64,000 bases of DNA, taken from positions 124,001 through 188,000 of the forward strand of contig NZ_JANFYZ010000005.1 of NCBI RefSeq assembly GCF_024460775.1, written 5' to 3'. The translations under genes were made by a program, and so were the position numbers. Shown one piece after another: positions 49,533 through 58,140 of this stretch. The notes beneath the pieces were generated by a model that was not told the DNA's origin, made no database searches, and saw only the letters and a list, made by a program, of their open reading frames with translations. Numbering within the stretch: position 1 is the first letter of the stretch; each line of letters begins with the position of its first letter. The DNA is from Desulfovibrio desulfuricans (GTDB lineage: Bacteria; Desulfobacterota; Desulfovibrionia; Desulfovibrionales; Desulfovibrionaceae).

Positions 49533-50183
49533 TTACCGCGAGCCACCCAGCGCTTGCGCCGGGGCAAGAACCTGCGTCGAAGCAACCGGATCAGCCACAA
49601 CACCAACAAGCTGAGGCTCCGCTTCTGGTTCCACATAACCGCTTTCTACAATAAGACGTTCGGGTACTTCCTCGCCCAGCAGCAGGCCGCGCGAGCGCGC
49701 CAGCGCCTTGAAAAATTCCGAAAAGGCCTGCAACAGCGTAAGAAAAATACCAATGCCCATGGTGATTTTGACGGGGGCCAAAGCCGGGGCCCAGGCAGAA
49801 TTGTTGTGCTGATCAAACTCTATGGAGTACCACGTGCTTGAAACACAACCGTAGAACAGCAACGCAAGGTACGCGACCAGAAAAACAGACGTGATCACAT
49901 CCATCTTTGCCTGCTTTCTCCACTTCCAGCGGCCATAAAACACATCCATGCGCACGTGCGAATTGGTAAGCAGGGCAAAACCGCCGCCAAGTATGTAGTA
50001 GACCACCATGGTGAACTGGGCCATTTCCACGCCCCAGATAACCGGCGCATCAAAGCAGTAACGGGATATGGCCGAATAGAGCAAAATGCCCATCATGACG
50101 AACACAAGATAAAGAACCCCCCGCCCCACCAGGCGGTTAACCGCATCCACATATTTGACAAACAGCTTGATCCAGTTTGGCAT
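49533..50183 (-). CDS. TRAP transporter small permease (DctQ)
   Basis: This 216-residue DctQ-type protein has four TM helices (VGRGVLYLVFVMMGILLYSAI, MAQFTMVVYYILGGGFALLT, DVITSVFLVAYLALLFYGCV, ITMGIGIFLTLLQAFSEFFK). The conserved VRMDVFY lies after TM2. A C-terminal tail of about 45 residues extends beyond the usual length. The start at 50183 follows GGGAGGAG. It is encoded 59 bases before the large permease. Confidence 0.9.
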   Translation of the reverse strand: MPNWIKLFVKYVDAVNRLVGRGVLYLVFVMMGILLYSAISRYCFDAPVIWGVEMAQFTMVVYYILGGGFALLTNSHVRMDVFYGRWKWRKQAKMDVITSVFLVAYLALLFYGCVSSTWYSIEFDQHNNSAWAPALAPVKITMGIGIFLTLLQAFSEFFKALARSRGLLLGEEVPERLIVESGYVEPEAEPQLVGVVADPVASTQVLAPAQALGGSR

Positions 50184-50324
50184 GACGCTCTCCTCCCAAA
50201 CCTTTATTCCGCAAATTTCCCGCCGCTCGTTTTGACTGGGGCAGGCTTTGATGCGCCGCCGCCGGGTGTTTCTGACGGCGGCGCATCGGGCAGACGGAAG
50301 GTTCTGCCCCCACAGGGTTTGCAA

Positions 50325-51380
50325 TCAATAACGGTACGGACGGCCCGCAACAGCCATTTCGGCATTGTACTTTTTGAGGATATCCACAACCTTGGCGCAG
50401 CGCGGGCTTTTCTTGGCTGTTTCGTCCCAGAACTTGTGGGCGGCCTCTTCAACAGTGCCCCATTCAGCATCGGGAATGGAGGTCAGTTCCATCTTGCCGC
50501 CGGTGGCGCGGTAGTGAGCCTCGCCCCACCAGTACCAGTGCTGGCGAAAATAGTTGGAGCTGTCGCAGGTGAGCTTGAACAGCGTTTTGAGGTGTTCCGG
50601 CACTTCAGCCCACTTTTTGCTGTTGGCAAAGTACGAACCGATCCACGCGCCGCAGATGTTGTTGGTGAGGTAATACTTGCACTGCTCTGCCCAGCCGGAG
50701 GTGTAGTCTTCTGTAATGCCCGACCAGCACACGCCGTCCAGCTCGCCGGTTTGCAGGGCCACCTGAATGTCTTCCCAGGGCAGGGTAACAGGCACCACGC
50801 CAAACTGGCTCATGAACTTTCCACCCGTGGGGAAGGAGAACACGCGCTTGCCTTTGAGGTCGGCAAGGCTGCGGATAGGCTTGGTGGTGGCAAAGTTGCA
50901 GGGATCCCATGAGCCTGCGCCAAGCCATTCAACGCCCTTGATCTCGCCGTAGGCTTCTTTCCAGATGTCGTTCAGGCCCCAGTGTTCAAAAAGAGCGGGC
51001 ACATCAAGCGAATAGCGGGTGGCAAAGGGAAAATACGCGCCAAAGATGGCCACATCTGCAGGGGAAGACATGGAGTCTTCGTCACACTGCACGGCATCTA
51101 TGGTACCGTTCTGCACGGCGCGGAAAAGCTCGCTGGTGGGAACCAGCTGGTCGGAGGTGTAAAGTTCGATGACCATTTCGCCATTGGCGGCCTTGTTGAA
51201 GGCGTCGATCTGCGGCTTGATGACAAACTCGGCAAGCGCCGCGCCTGCATAGGTCTGCATGCGCCACTTGATGGGAGCCTTGGCGGCCTTTGCCTCAGTG
51301 GCCCCCATAATGCCAGTTGTAGCGGCAACCGCCGCCGTGGCGCCCATACCCGCTGTCTTCAAAAACTCACGCCTCTCCAT
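50325..51380 (-). CDS. TRAP solute-binding protein (DctP) with Tat-type signal
   Basis: This 351-residue periplasmic receptor has an N-terminal twin-arginine signal (RREFLKTAG then AAVAATTGIMGATEAKA). A DctP-type bilobed domain follows: YTSDQLVPTSELFRAVQNG, LKGKRVFSFPTGGKFMSQFGV, VTLPWEDIQVALQTGELDGVCW and a binding-site Arg in the LKGKR segment. Tat export implies folding in the cytoplasm. It is the first gene of the TRAP-eutBC operon. The ligand is not shown by sequence; ethanolamine is the context-based guess. Confidence 0.92.
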   Translation of the reverse strand: MERREFLKTAGMGATAAVAATTGIMGATEAKAAKAPIKWRMQTYAGAALAEFVIKPQIDAFNKAANGEMVIELYTSDQLVPTSELFRAVQNGTIDAVQCDEDSMSSPADVAIFGAYFPFATRYSLDVPALFEHWGLNDIWKEAYGEIKGVEWLGAGSWDPCNFATTKPIRSLADLKGKRVFSFPTGGKFMSQFGVVPVTLPWEDIQVALQTGELDGVCWSGITEDYTSGWAEQCKYYLTNNICGAWIGSYFANSKKWAEVPEHLKTLFKLTCDSSNYFRQHWYWWGEAHYRATGGKMELTSIPDAEWGTVEEAAHKFWDETAKKSPRCAKVVDILKKYNAEMAVAGRPYRY

Positions 51381-52053
51381 ACTAACCTCCTCAAAACAAA
51401 AACTGTTTATTCACCGCAAGCGCCTACGCCTCAAAAATGCACTTAACTCAGGCTACTGCCCTAGCCTTGCACTCATGAAATGGCACTAAGCAAATTGCGA
51501 GCCAGAGGATGGTGAGGCGAAATTATTTTTGATAATATATTAAAATATATTAATTTTATGTTTTTATTCAGCACATTTTTACATTCAGAGCGAAGAATAC
51601 CGGCCCATATTCTGAAACAATTTTGTAATGATTAGCACATTTTTGTTAATCAACATTTTACACAAAAACACACTAATACAATGAAACACCAAGGCATCCA
51701 CATAAAAACAGGGGCATGCGCCCTTATTGGCAATACAATTTTGAAAAAATCTCATTGCCTGACGCGCAAGGGGGCACTTGCCTCAGCGGACGGCACCGCC
51801 CAGTCCACTGCGGTTCTGGCCCGCTGAAAGCATTGGGGAGACAAGCCACGCGGCCTGATGGAGATTTGCCGGGCATTCATGGTCTTGCATCCTTTGGACG
51901 CAAGCCATCAATAATGCCCGGCCCCAGCAATTTTGCCCCTTTCATCAGCTACAACAATAAAACGCACAAATGCACAAAAATGCATATTGCAGACACAGAA
52001 AAAAGCTATATGCTAACCAGAATGTCAGCGCATATCTAACAAGGTTGAAACAC
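51381..52053. other. Divergent regulatory region between TRAP-eut operon and DeoR gene
   Basis: A 673-bp intergenic stretch with a very AT-rich tract (51520-51680) of poly-A/T and TAATATATT-type repeats. It probably holds the promoters of both operons and DNA-bending sequence. No coding frame is supported, and no cobalamin riboswitch motif was seen. Confidence 0.5.
51490..51504 (-). promoter_or_regulatory. Sigma-54-like promoter of the TRAP-eut operon
   Basis: On the minus strand TGGCTC-GCAAT-TTGC matches the sigma-54 -24/-12 pattern at 9 of 10 informative bases. It has correct GG-N10-GC spacing and lies about 110 bases before the DctP start. It is weaker than the site at 22936-22952. Confidence 0.4.
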
Positions 52054-52833
52054 ATGCTGCGCGAAACCCGCCTGCACCGCATACTTGCCCTCATAGCAGT
52101 CAACGGCCATATCAGCACAGAGCGGCTCATCAAGGAGCTGGGAATTTCCCGGGAAACTGCCCGCAGGGATATTATCGAGCTGGAAAACCAGGGCGCGGCA
52201 AGGCGTGTGCACGGCGGGCTTGTGGCACTGGATTCCTCTACTTCCGAACCGTCTCTCAAAGAGCGTAGAACCCGGCTGGAACGGGAAAAACGCGCCATTG
52301 CCCGCGCCACGGTGCTGCAACTGCAACAGGGGCAAACGGTTTTTATGGACGCAGGCACCACAACAACGGCTCTGGCCGAGGAACTCTGCACCATGCCTGG
52401 GCTTACCATTGTTACCAACAGCCTGCGCGCGGCCATTATTTTGAGTGAAAGGGATGAAGATAAAAAAAACGACAGTACAGTGGTGCTGGTGGGAGGCCGC
52501 ATTCTTGCCGGCCGGGAGCAGACCTGCGGCGAGGGTGTGATTGAAGAAATTCAGCGCTGGCGGGCAGATATGGCGATTCTTTCGCCTGTGGGGCTGGATG
52601 CACACCACGGGGCAAGCAGTTTTTTGCCGGAAGAAGCCGCCGTGGCGCGCTGCATGGCCCAGCGCGCCAGCAGGCTGTGCATACTCGCCGATCACACAAA
52701 GCTTGGCGTTATCAGCCGGATAAACTACGCCTCACCTCGCGAAATTTCCATGCTCATTACCGATGCCGCAGCTTCAGATTTGCCATGTCTGAAGGAGCTG
52801 AAAGAAATTTTGCCAAAAGTCATTCTGGCCTGA
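52054..52833 (+). CDS. DeoR-family transcriptional regulator
   Basis: This 259-residue DeoR repressor has an N-terminal HTH (about 5-60: RLHRILALIAVNGHISTERLIKELGISRETARRDIIELE, with QGAARRVHGG). A C-terminal DeoRC sensor domain (about 75-240) has MDAGTTTTALAEEL, TIVTNSLRAAIIL, GGRILAGREQT and LADHTKLGV. These bind phosphorylated sugars or similar metabolites. It diverges from the TRAP-eut operon and precedes an APH-type kinase, so a phosphorylated amino-alcohol as inducer is plausible but unproven. The start at 52054 gives the usual MLRETRLHRIL. Confidence 0.88.
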   Translation: MLRETRLHRILALIAVNGHISTERLIKELGISRETARRDIIELENQGAARRVHGGLVALDSSTSEPSLKERRTRLEREKRAIARATVLQLQQGQTVFMDAGTTTTALAEELCTMPGLTIVTNSLRAAIILSERDEDKKNDSTVVLVGGRILAGREQTCGEGVIEEIQRWRADMAILSPVGLDAHHGASSFLPEEAAVARCMAQRASRLCILADHTKLGVISRINYASPREISMLITDAAASDLPCLKELKEILPKVILA

Positions 52834-52985
52834 GCATCTGTTTTTACCATCCGCCGCGCGCCGCAATACTGCTTTGAAGCAGCCGTTTGCGAGGCATGAA
52901 AGGCGATGCTGGTTATAATCGCGCAGCTCCCCCCCCCGGCAGCCGATGGAACAAACTGGCACCCATACCCAACGCAGGGGGGAAT

Positions 52986-53993
52986 ATGGCACTTCAGCAA
53001 AATGACTCGCTCAGCGATCAGGCCGTGACGCAACTGGCACGGCAGGCGTTGCAGCAATACCCCCCGGAAATGCAGGGAAGCCTGCACCTGCTCTGCCGTT
53101 CAGAAAACGCCACATTTCTTGTCCAGACCAGCAACAGCCGTTATGCCCTGCGTGTGCACCGCGAAAATTATCACTCGCATATCAATATAATGGGCGAGCT
53201 GATGTGGCTGGATGCCTTGCAGCAAGATACCGGCATCGTCACGCCAAAGGCCCTGCCCAGCATGGAGGGCCAAAGGGTGCTGACCCTGCACCTCCCAGAT
53301 GGATCACACAGAAATATCGTTCTTTTTCAGTGGATTGACGGCGAGATGCCAACCGTGCACCTAGACCCGCGCGCCTTTCGGCAGCTTGGCGAGGTCGCGG
53401 CGCGCCTCCACCAGCATAGCCGCCAATGGCAAAAACCGGCAGGCTTCCAGCGCATTGTCTGGAACCACGAAAGCATGGTTGGCCCGCGCGCCCATTGGGG
53501 GGATTGGCGGGCAAGCCCCGGCCTGCCACGCGAGGACTCCCTGCTTCTGGAAGCGGCCTTGAACTGTATTGGCGAAAAACTGCGCGCCTACGGCCAGTCT
53601 GCCCGGCGTTATGGCCTGATCCATGCTGATCTGCGCCTTACCAATCTGCTGCTGCACAAGGATGGTACGCGCGTCATTGATTTTGACGATTGCGGCATGG
53701 GCTGGTTTGTTCACGACATTGCCGCGGCCATGAGCTTTGAGGAACACTGCCCGCAGGCCCCCCGCTGGCTGGAAAACTGGCTTCAGGGATATGAGCTGGT
53801 CAGCCATCTGGACGCTCAGGATGAAGCCATGATCCCGCATATGATCATGCAGCGGCGTATCCAGATGACAGCATGGATGGCCACGCACGCCAATACCGAG
53901 ACCGCCCGAAACCTCGGCGCGCACTGGCTTGAACACACGGTGCGCCTGTGCAGACGCTACCTTGAGGGAGGCATGCCCTTGGGCGCGGTATAA
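52986..53993 (+). CDS. APH-family phosphotransferase (choline/hydroxylysine-kinase-like)
   Basis: This 335-residue kinase is of the aminoglycoside phosphotransferase/choline kinase fold. It has the nucleotide-binding beta region (ENATFLVQTSNSRYALRVHRE), hinge LFQWIDGEM, a Brenner-type catalytic loop HADLRLTNLLL and metal site VIDFDDCG. An amino-alcohol or hydroxylated amine substrate would suit the eut/TRAP neighbourhood. It follows the DeoR gene by 152 bases, with a GGGGGG site before 52986, and ends at a shared terminator. Confidence 0.82.
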   Translation: MALQQNDSLSDQAVTQLARQALQQYPPEMQGSLHLLCRSENATFLVQTSNSRYALRVHRENYHSHINIMGELMWLDALQQDTGIVTPKALPSMEGQRVLTLHLPDGSHRNIVLFQWIDGEMPTVHLDPRAFRQLGEVAARLHQHSRQWQKPAGFQRIVWNHESMVGPRAHWGDWRASPGLPREDSLLLEAALNCIGEKLRAYGQSARRYGLIHADLRLTNLLLHKDGTRVIDFDDCGMGWFVHDIAAAMSFEEHCPQAPRWLENWLQGYELVSHLDAQDEAMIPHMIMQRRIQMTAWMATHANTETARNLGAHWLEHTVRLCRRYLEGGMPLGAV

Positions 53994-54023
53994 GCATGCG
54001 TGGGAATATGTTGGCACACACCA

Positions 54024-54064
54024 AACAAGCCCCTTCGCCTTAAGGCGGAGGGGCTTGTTTTATA
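54024..54064. terminator. Bidirectional terminator between the APH kinase and NhaD-like genes
   Basis: A 16-bp stem AACAAGCCCCTTCGCC/GGCGGAGGGGCTTGTT (one G-T pair, loop TTAA) is followed by TTTAT. It serves the plus-strand kinase and possibly the convergent antiporter. Confidence 0.88.
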
Positions 54065-54100
54065 CTGATTACAAATCCCGCCTCGCGGGTTTTGCACTGG

Positions 54101-55528
54101 CTAGATAAAGAACAGCCAGGTCAACAGTGCGAACAGGGGCACCAGAATGCCTACCGACCATGCCATGTAGCCAAAGAAGCTGGGCATACGCACGCCATCG
54201 CTTTCTGCAATGGAGCGGACCATGAAGTTGGGCGCGTTGCCAATGTAGCTGTTGGCGCCCATAAACACGGCACCCGCTGATATGGCGGCAAGGGTGGCGG
54301 GCATATCGTGCATAAGGTGCTGCGCGTCACCGCCAGCGGTGTTGAAAAATACCAGATAGGTCGGCGCATTATCCAGAAAACTGGAGAGGATGCCCGTGAG
54401 CCAGAAATACATGGAATTTACCGGCTGCCCATCGTGCGAAACAAGGTGAATCAGGGAAGCAAGCGCACCGTCAGCACCTGCGCGCAAAATGGCAATGGCG
54501 GGAATCATACTGATAAAAATGCCAAAGAACAGCTTGGCAACTTCCTCAATGGGGCCCCAGGAAAAACCATTGAGTTCACGGCAGCGCCTGCTCGTGAACT
54601 TGAGCGAAAGCCCGGCCAGGCACAGCAGCGCCACATCGCGCAGCAGGTTCTGCCCTTCGACCGACACGCCGAAGACCGAAACCAGTTCGCCCAGAGGGTA
54701 GAGGCCAGAAAGCAGCACGGCCACAACAACGCCCAGAAGAAACAGCAGGTTGATCTTGCCGTCAAGGCCGAGCTTTTCTTCTGCCGCGCCAGCCGGGGCC
54801 TCAGGCTTGGGGCTGCCTTCTTTCTTGAACAGCACCGTATCAAGGACAAAGAAGATACCCAGCAAAACTGCCGACATAAGGCTTGTTTTCATCAACAGGT
54901 TGGTTGTGGTCCAGAAGAAATCCACACCCTTCAGAAAACCCAGAAACAGCGGCGGATCGCCCAGAGGCGTGAGCGAGCCGCCAATATTGGCCACAAGAAA
55001 AATAAAAAATACAACTGAGTGAACACGGTATTTGCGGTGCGCGTTAGCCCGAAGCAAGGGGCGGATAAGCAGCATGGCCGCGCCGGTTGTTCCCATCCAG
55101 CTGGCCAGCACAGTGCCCACCGCCAGCAGCCCAGTATTGACTGCGGGGGTTCCGACCAGCGAACCGGTAAGCCGCACGCCGCCTGCGATGGTAAAGAGTG
55201 TAAACAGCAGCACCAGAAAAGGAACATAATCCAGAAGAATAATGTGCAAAAACTCGTAGAGGGCCACATTGAACCCATAAACCAGAAGACAGGGCGTTAA
55301 AAAGGCCAAGCCCCAGAAGGCCGCGATTTTACCAAAGTGTTTTTCCCAAAAATGGGGCAATGCCAAAGGCATTATGGCAATCGAAAGCAGCATGCACACA
55401 AAGGGGATTGCCCAAAGGACTGAAAGCTGCGCACCAGGGATATTGGGATGTCCCTCCCCTGCGAGAACGACACCGGGCACAAGAAGCGCGGCGCACAGGG
55501 CGCCGAGCACAGTTAGAAATCTTGCCAT
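54101..55528 (-). CDS. nhaD: NhaD/ion-transporter superfamily sodium:proton antiporter
   Basis: This 475-residue membrane protein has about 12 TM helices and an N-terminal signal-like helix. It belongs to the IT superfamily (NhaD/CitM/ArsB). Typical elements are GTPAVNTGLLAVGTVLASWMGTTGAAML and NIGGSLTPLGDPPLFLG in the first half. SSFLDNAPTYLVFFNTAGG and FMGANSYIGNAPNFMVRSIAE follow in the second half. A Glu/Pro-rich loop near 245-265 separates the halves. It probably exports Na+ for H+; other anions cannot be excluded. The start at 55528 has AGGAG. Confidence 0.88.
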   Translation of the reverse strand: MARFLTVLGALCAALLVPGVVLAGEGHPNIPGAQLSVLWAIPFVCMLLSIAIMPLALPHFWEKHFGKIAAFWGLAFLTPCLLVYGFNVALYEFLHIILLDYVPFLVLLFTLFTIAGGVRLTGSLVGTPAVNTGLLAVGTVLASWMGTTGAAMLLIRPLLRANAHRKYRVHSVVFFIFLVANIGGSLTPLGDPPLFLGFLKGVDFFWTTTNLLMKTSLMSAVLLGIFFVLDTVLFKKEGSPKPEAPAGAAEEKLGLDGKINLLFLLGVVVAVLLSGLYPLGELVSVFGVSVEGQNLLRDVALLCLAGLSLKFTSRRCRELNGFSWGPIEEVAKLFFGIFISMIPAIAILRAGADGALASLIHLVSHDGQPVNSMYFWLTGILSSFLDNAPTYLVFFNTAGGDAQHLMHDMPATLAAISAGAVFMGANSYIGNAPNFMVRSIAESDGVRMPSFFGYMAWSVGILVPLFALLTWLFFI

Positions 55529-55728
55529 ATGCACTCCTGAGAAGATAAGCATTACATACCATAGGATATTGGGGGTCTCTATACCAAACCTCCCCAAAAA
55601 ATACAATCAATACATATACACCATGCCAAGTACAATTATAAATCACAACAACGCAACGATAATTGTCGCATTATTGCATCTAACAAAGTGATATATGTTG
55701 TAATTATGCACCATGATTCAAAGCATGA

Positions 55729-55766
55729 AGGCGGTCTGCCGCACAGATGCAACAGACCGCCTTTAT
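55729..55766 (-). terminator. Hairpin after the first chemoreceptor gene
   Basis: A perfect 10-bp stem AGGCGGTCTG/CAGACCGCCT with a 14-base loop lies about 33 bases past the chemoreceptor stop. The T run on that strand is short, so it is a weak terminator. Confidence 0.6.
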
Positions 55767-55798
55767 ATTCATATTTTTGAATGAAGTAGTAATTTTGC

Positions 55799-57538
55799 CT
55801 ATCCCTGCCGCATCTCATTGACCAGTAGCTCAAGATCCTGCGACTGACGCGCCAACTCTGCCACCGCACTGGCCGCCTCGGCCATGGCGGTGGCGGTCTG
55901 TTTGGCCATTTCGTTCACGTTCTCGATCGACAGGTTGATTTCGTCACTGGCGGCAGATTGCTCCTCGCTTGCAGTGGCAATGGCATTGACCTGATCTGCC
56001 ATACCCAGAACAGTTTCCAGTATTTCATTGAGAGCCAGCCCGGACTGGCTGGCATATCCCGTTGCCTGATTAACCTGCTCAAGCGCGTTATCCGTTGAGG
56101 CCATGCTCTTTGAAGTGCTCTCCTGTATGGCATTTATGGCATTACCCACATCATGGGTTGAGGCCATGGTTTTCTCTGCCAGTTTACGCACCTCGTCGGC
56201 GACCACGGCAAATCCACGCCCGGCATCGCCAGCACGGGCGGCTTCGATGGCGGCATTGAGCGCCAGAAGATTTGTCTGGTCCGCAATATCTGAAATTACG
56301 CCCATAATCTGGCTGATGGCCTGGGCGTGCGTGTTCAGTTGCAGCATATCCTGCTTGAGTTCCTGCGACACGCTCTGCACTTGGCCGATGCTGACAAGCG
56401 ATTTTTGCACAATGTCGGCCCCGGCTTCAGCCTTGTCCTTTGTATCGGTGGATGCCACAGAGGCCTGACCGGCATTGCGGGCCACCTCCTGCACGGTGGC
56501 GTTCATCTGGTTCATGGCCGTGGCCGCTTCCGCAAGCCTTTGCGCAGCATGCCCGGCCCCCTTGCCTGCCTGTTCGATCTGGGCAGAAAGCTGTGTGGAA
56601 GCCGAGCTGACAATCTGCACGACTTTTTCCAGTTTGCCTGCGGCACGCATCATTGCTTCCGTCTTCTGCTGCGCCTCATCCTTGGCCGCATTGGCGCTTT
56701 CCATGGCTTCGTGCGCCTGACGCGACTGCTCCCTGGCGTTTTCTGATTCGCGCCGGGCTTTTTCTATATGGCCTTTCAAGGCCTCCACCATGGCGATAAT
56801 TGATCCATACACGCCAATTCTGGCGTGGCCATCGTCAACATTAAAATCCCCATCCACCACACGATGCGCAACCACCAGCAGTTCCCCCGGGTCTCTGCCA
56901 AGCTGTCGGTTTGTTTCACGCGCAATAACCATGGCCGATGCAGCAGCAAGCACAATGGCAAAGAGGGTCAAGCCGATGCCCATAGCGTTGCTAGTGGCGT
57001 ACAGACTATCCCCATTAAGGCCACGGGCGTGGGCGTTGTCGTGTGAAACCTTTACCAAACTGTCTATGGATCTGGAGAGGGCTTCGTATTCAGCATGGGA
57101 TTTACCCGTAAGCAGGGCCAAGGCATCATCTACCCTGCCATCGTGTCGCAGCCCCAACACGTCTTTGGAAATATCCAGATATTTTTTCAGATCACGTTCA
57201 ATATCGATCACGCATTGTTTGGCATTGCCAGAAATACAAAGGTCTCCAATCTGACGTACTTCACGCTCAAACTTTTTGCGAACTTCATCGAGTCTATCTT
57301 TTAGCGCCGAGGATTTTTGCATATCATTTTCAATGAGGTAGCGAAATTCCATAATTCTGTATTCTGCAGTATCCGTATTAATTTCACCCGCAAGCTCTGA
57401 AACTGGCACATTGCGATGCGCCAGTACAGAGGTGATGTTGTTGAGTTCTGCCATTTGCCAGAGCATGTATCCGGCTAATAGAGCCATCAAAACACCCAGC
57501 ATCCCCATCCCGAAAGAAATTTTTGTTACAAGCTTCAT
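55799..57538 (-). CDS. Methyl-accepting chemotaxis protein with four-helix-bundle sensor
   Basis: This 579-residue chemoreceptor has TM1 (about 10-30), a periplasmic 4HB_MCP-type helical sensor (30-190) and TM2 (about 192-212, [20 protein letters not shown]). A HAMP-like segment follows, then a signalling domain (about 300-579). The conserved hairpin tip is [41 protein letters not shown]. Long coiled coils with methylatable Glu/Gln flank it. There is no CheR-binding pentapeptide at the C-terminus. The ligand is unknown. Confidence 0.93.
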   Translation of the reverse strand: MKLVTKISFGMGMLGVLMALLAGYMLWQMAELNNITSVLAHRNVPVSELAGEINTDTAEYRIMEFRYLIENDMQKSSALKDRLDEVRKKFEREVRQIGDLCISGNAKQCVIDIERDLKKYLDISKDVLGLRHDGRVDDALALLTGKSHAEYEALSRSIDSLVKVSHDNAHARGLNGDSLYATSNAMGIGLTLFAIVLAAASAMVIARETNRQLGRDPGELLVVAHRVVDGDFNVDDGHARIGVYGSIIAMVEALKGHIEKARRESENAREQSRQAHEAMESANAAKDEAQQKTEAMMRAAGKLEKVVQIVSSASTQLSAQIEQAGKGAGHAAQRLAEAATAMNQMNATVQEVARNAGQASVASTDTKDKAEAGADIVQKSLVSIGQVQSVSQELKQDMLQLNTHAQAISQIMGVISDIADQTNLLALNAAIEAARAGDAGRGFAVVADEVRKLAEKTMASTHDVGNAINAIQESTSKSMASTDNALEQVNQATGYASQSGLALNEILETVLGMADQVNAIATASEEQSAASDEINLSIENVNEMAKQTATAMAEAASAVAELARQSQDLELLVNEMRQG

Positions 57539-58089
57539 TGTTTTCTACTCGGCGCTGAAGTTAAAATCACACGATGGAGATCATGAGCGTCACACCGCCA
57601 TCAAATATAGTCTATCGGCTATAACGCTACCTGCATTATGCCCGCTTGTGATTTTTTTCAACACTTCTGGAATAAAATAAAAATATAAAATTTCAGTATG
57701 ATATGAAATTTAAAATTTTGTTGCAGTAATAAATAGCTATCTAACATCTCTCAAAACAGTAGAATCGATTACCAATTTTAATAGCAACATAGTAAACAAA
57801 TACACAAATAAAAATAAATTTATCTGTTGCTATTTTAGATTAATATAGCAGTATCAAATATACACTTTTATAATATCACATTCGCAAAGAATATGCCTTG
57901 ACTGCCAGCTCAACCCTGATCTGAAAATTGACACAGACATTGAGCACACACCCAAATTCCAATTTCAGTTTTCTGTAAAAAATTAACACACTATCACTTT
58001 TCAAGCCACGCACTCCTTGGAAGCGACTGAAGCAAAAGCATGGAGGGCGTCCTCACAGGCACAGCCCTGCTCTTGCATTCAAAGGACAT
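57539..58089. other. AT-rich gap between the two chemoreceptor genes
   Basis: About 550 bases, very AT-rich from 57660 to 57890. A weak sigma-54-like pattern on the minus strand (AGGCAT-N5-TTGC, 57898-57884) lies about 345 bases before the first chemoreceptor start and is uncertain. No coding frame or RNA gene is seen. Confidence 0.4.
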
Positions 58090-58119
58090 AAAAAAAGCCG
58101 GAGCGTTTCCACTCCGGCC
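58090..58119 (-). terminator. Terminator after the second chemoreceptor gene
   Basis: Read leftwards, a perfect 7-bp stem GCCGGAG/CTCCGGC with loop TGGAAACG is followed by six T, about 22 bases past the stop. Confidence 0.9.
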
Positions 58120-58140
58120 TGTTCTTAAAAGTGAAGGCGT

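Noticed and set aside
51381..52053. Cobalamin riboswitch before the eut operon
   Set aside because: Expected because the enzyme needs adenosylcobalamin, but no B12-box-like sequence was found by eye.
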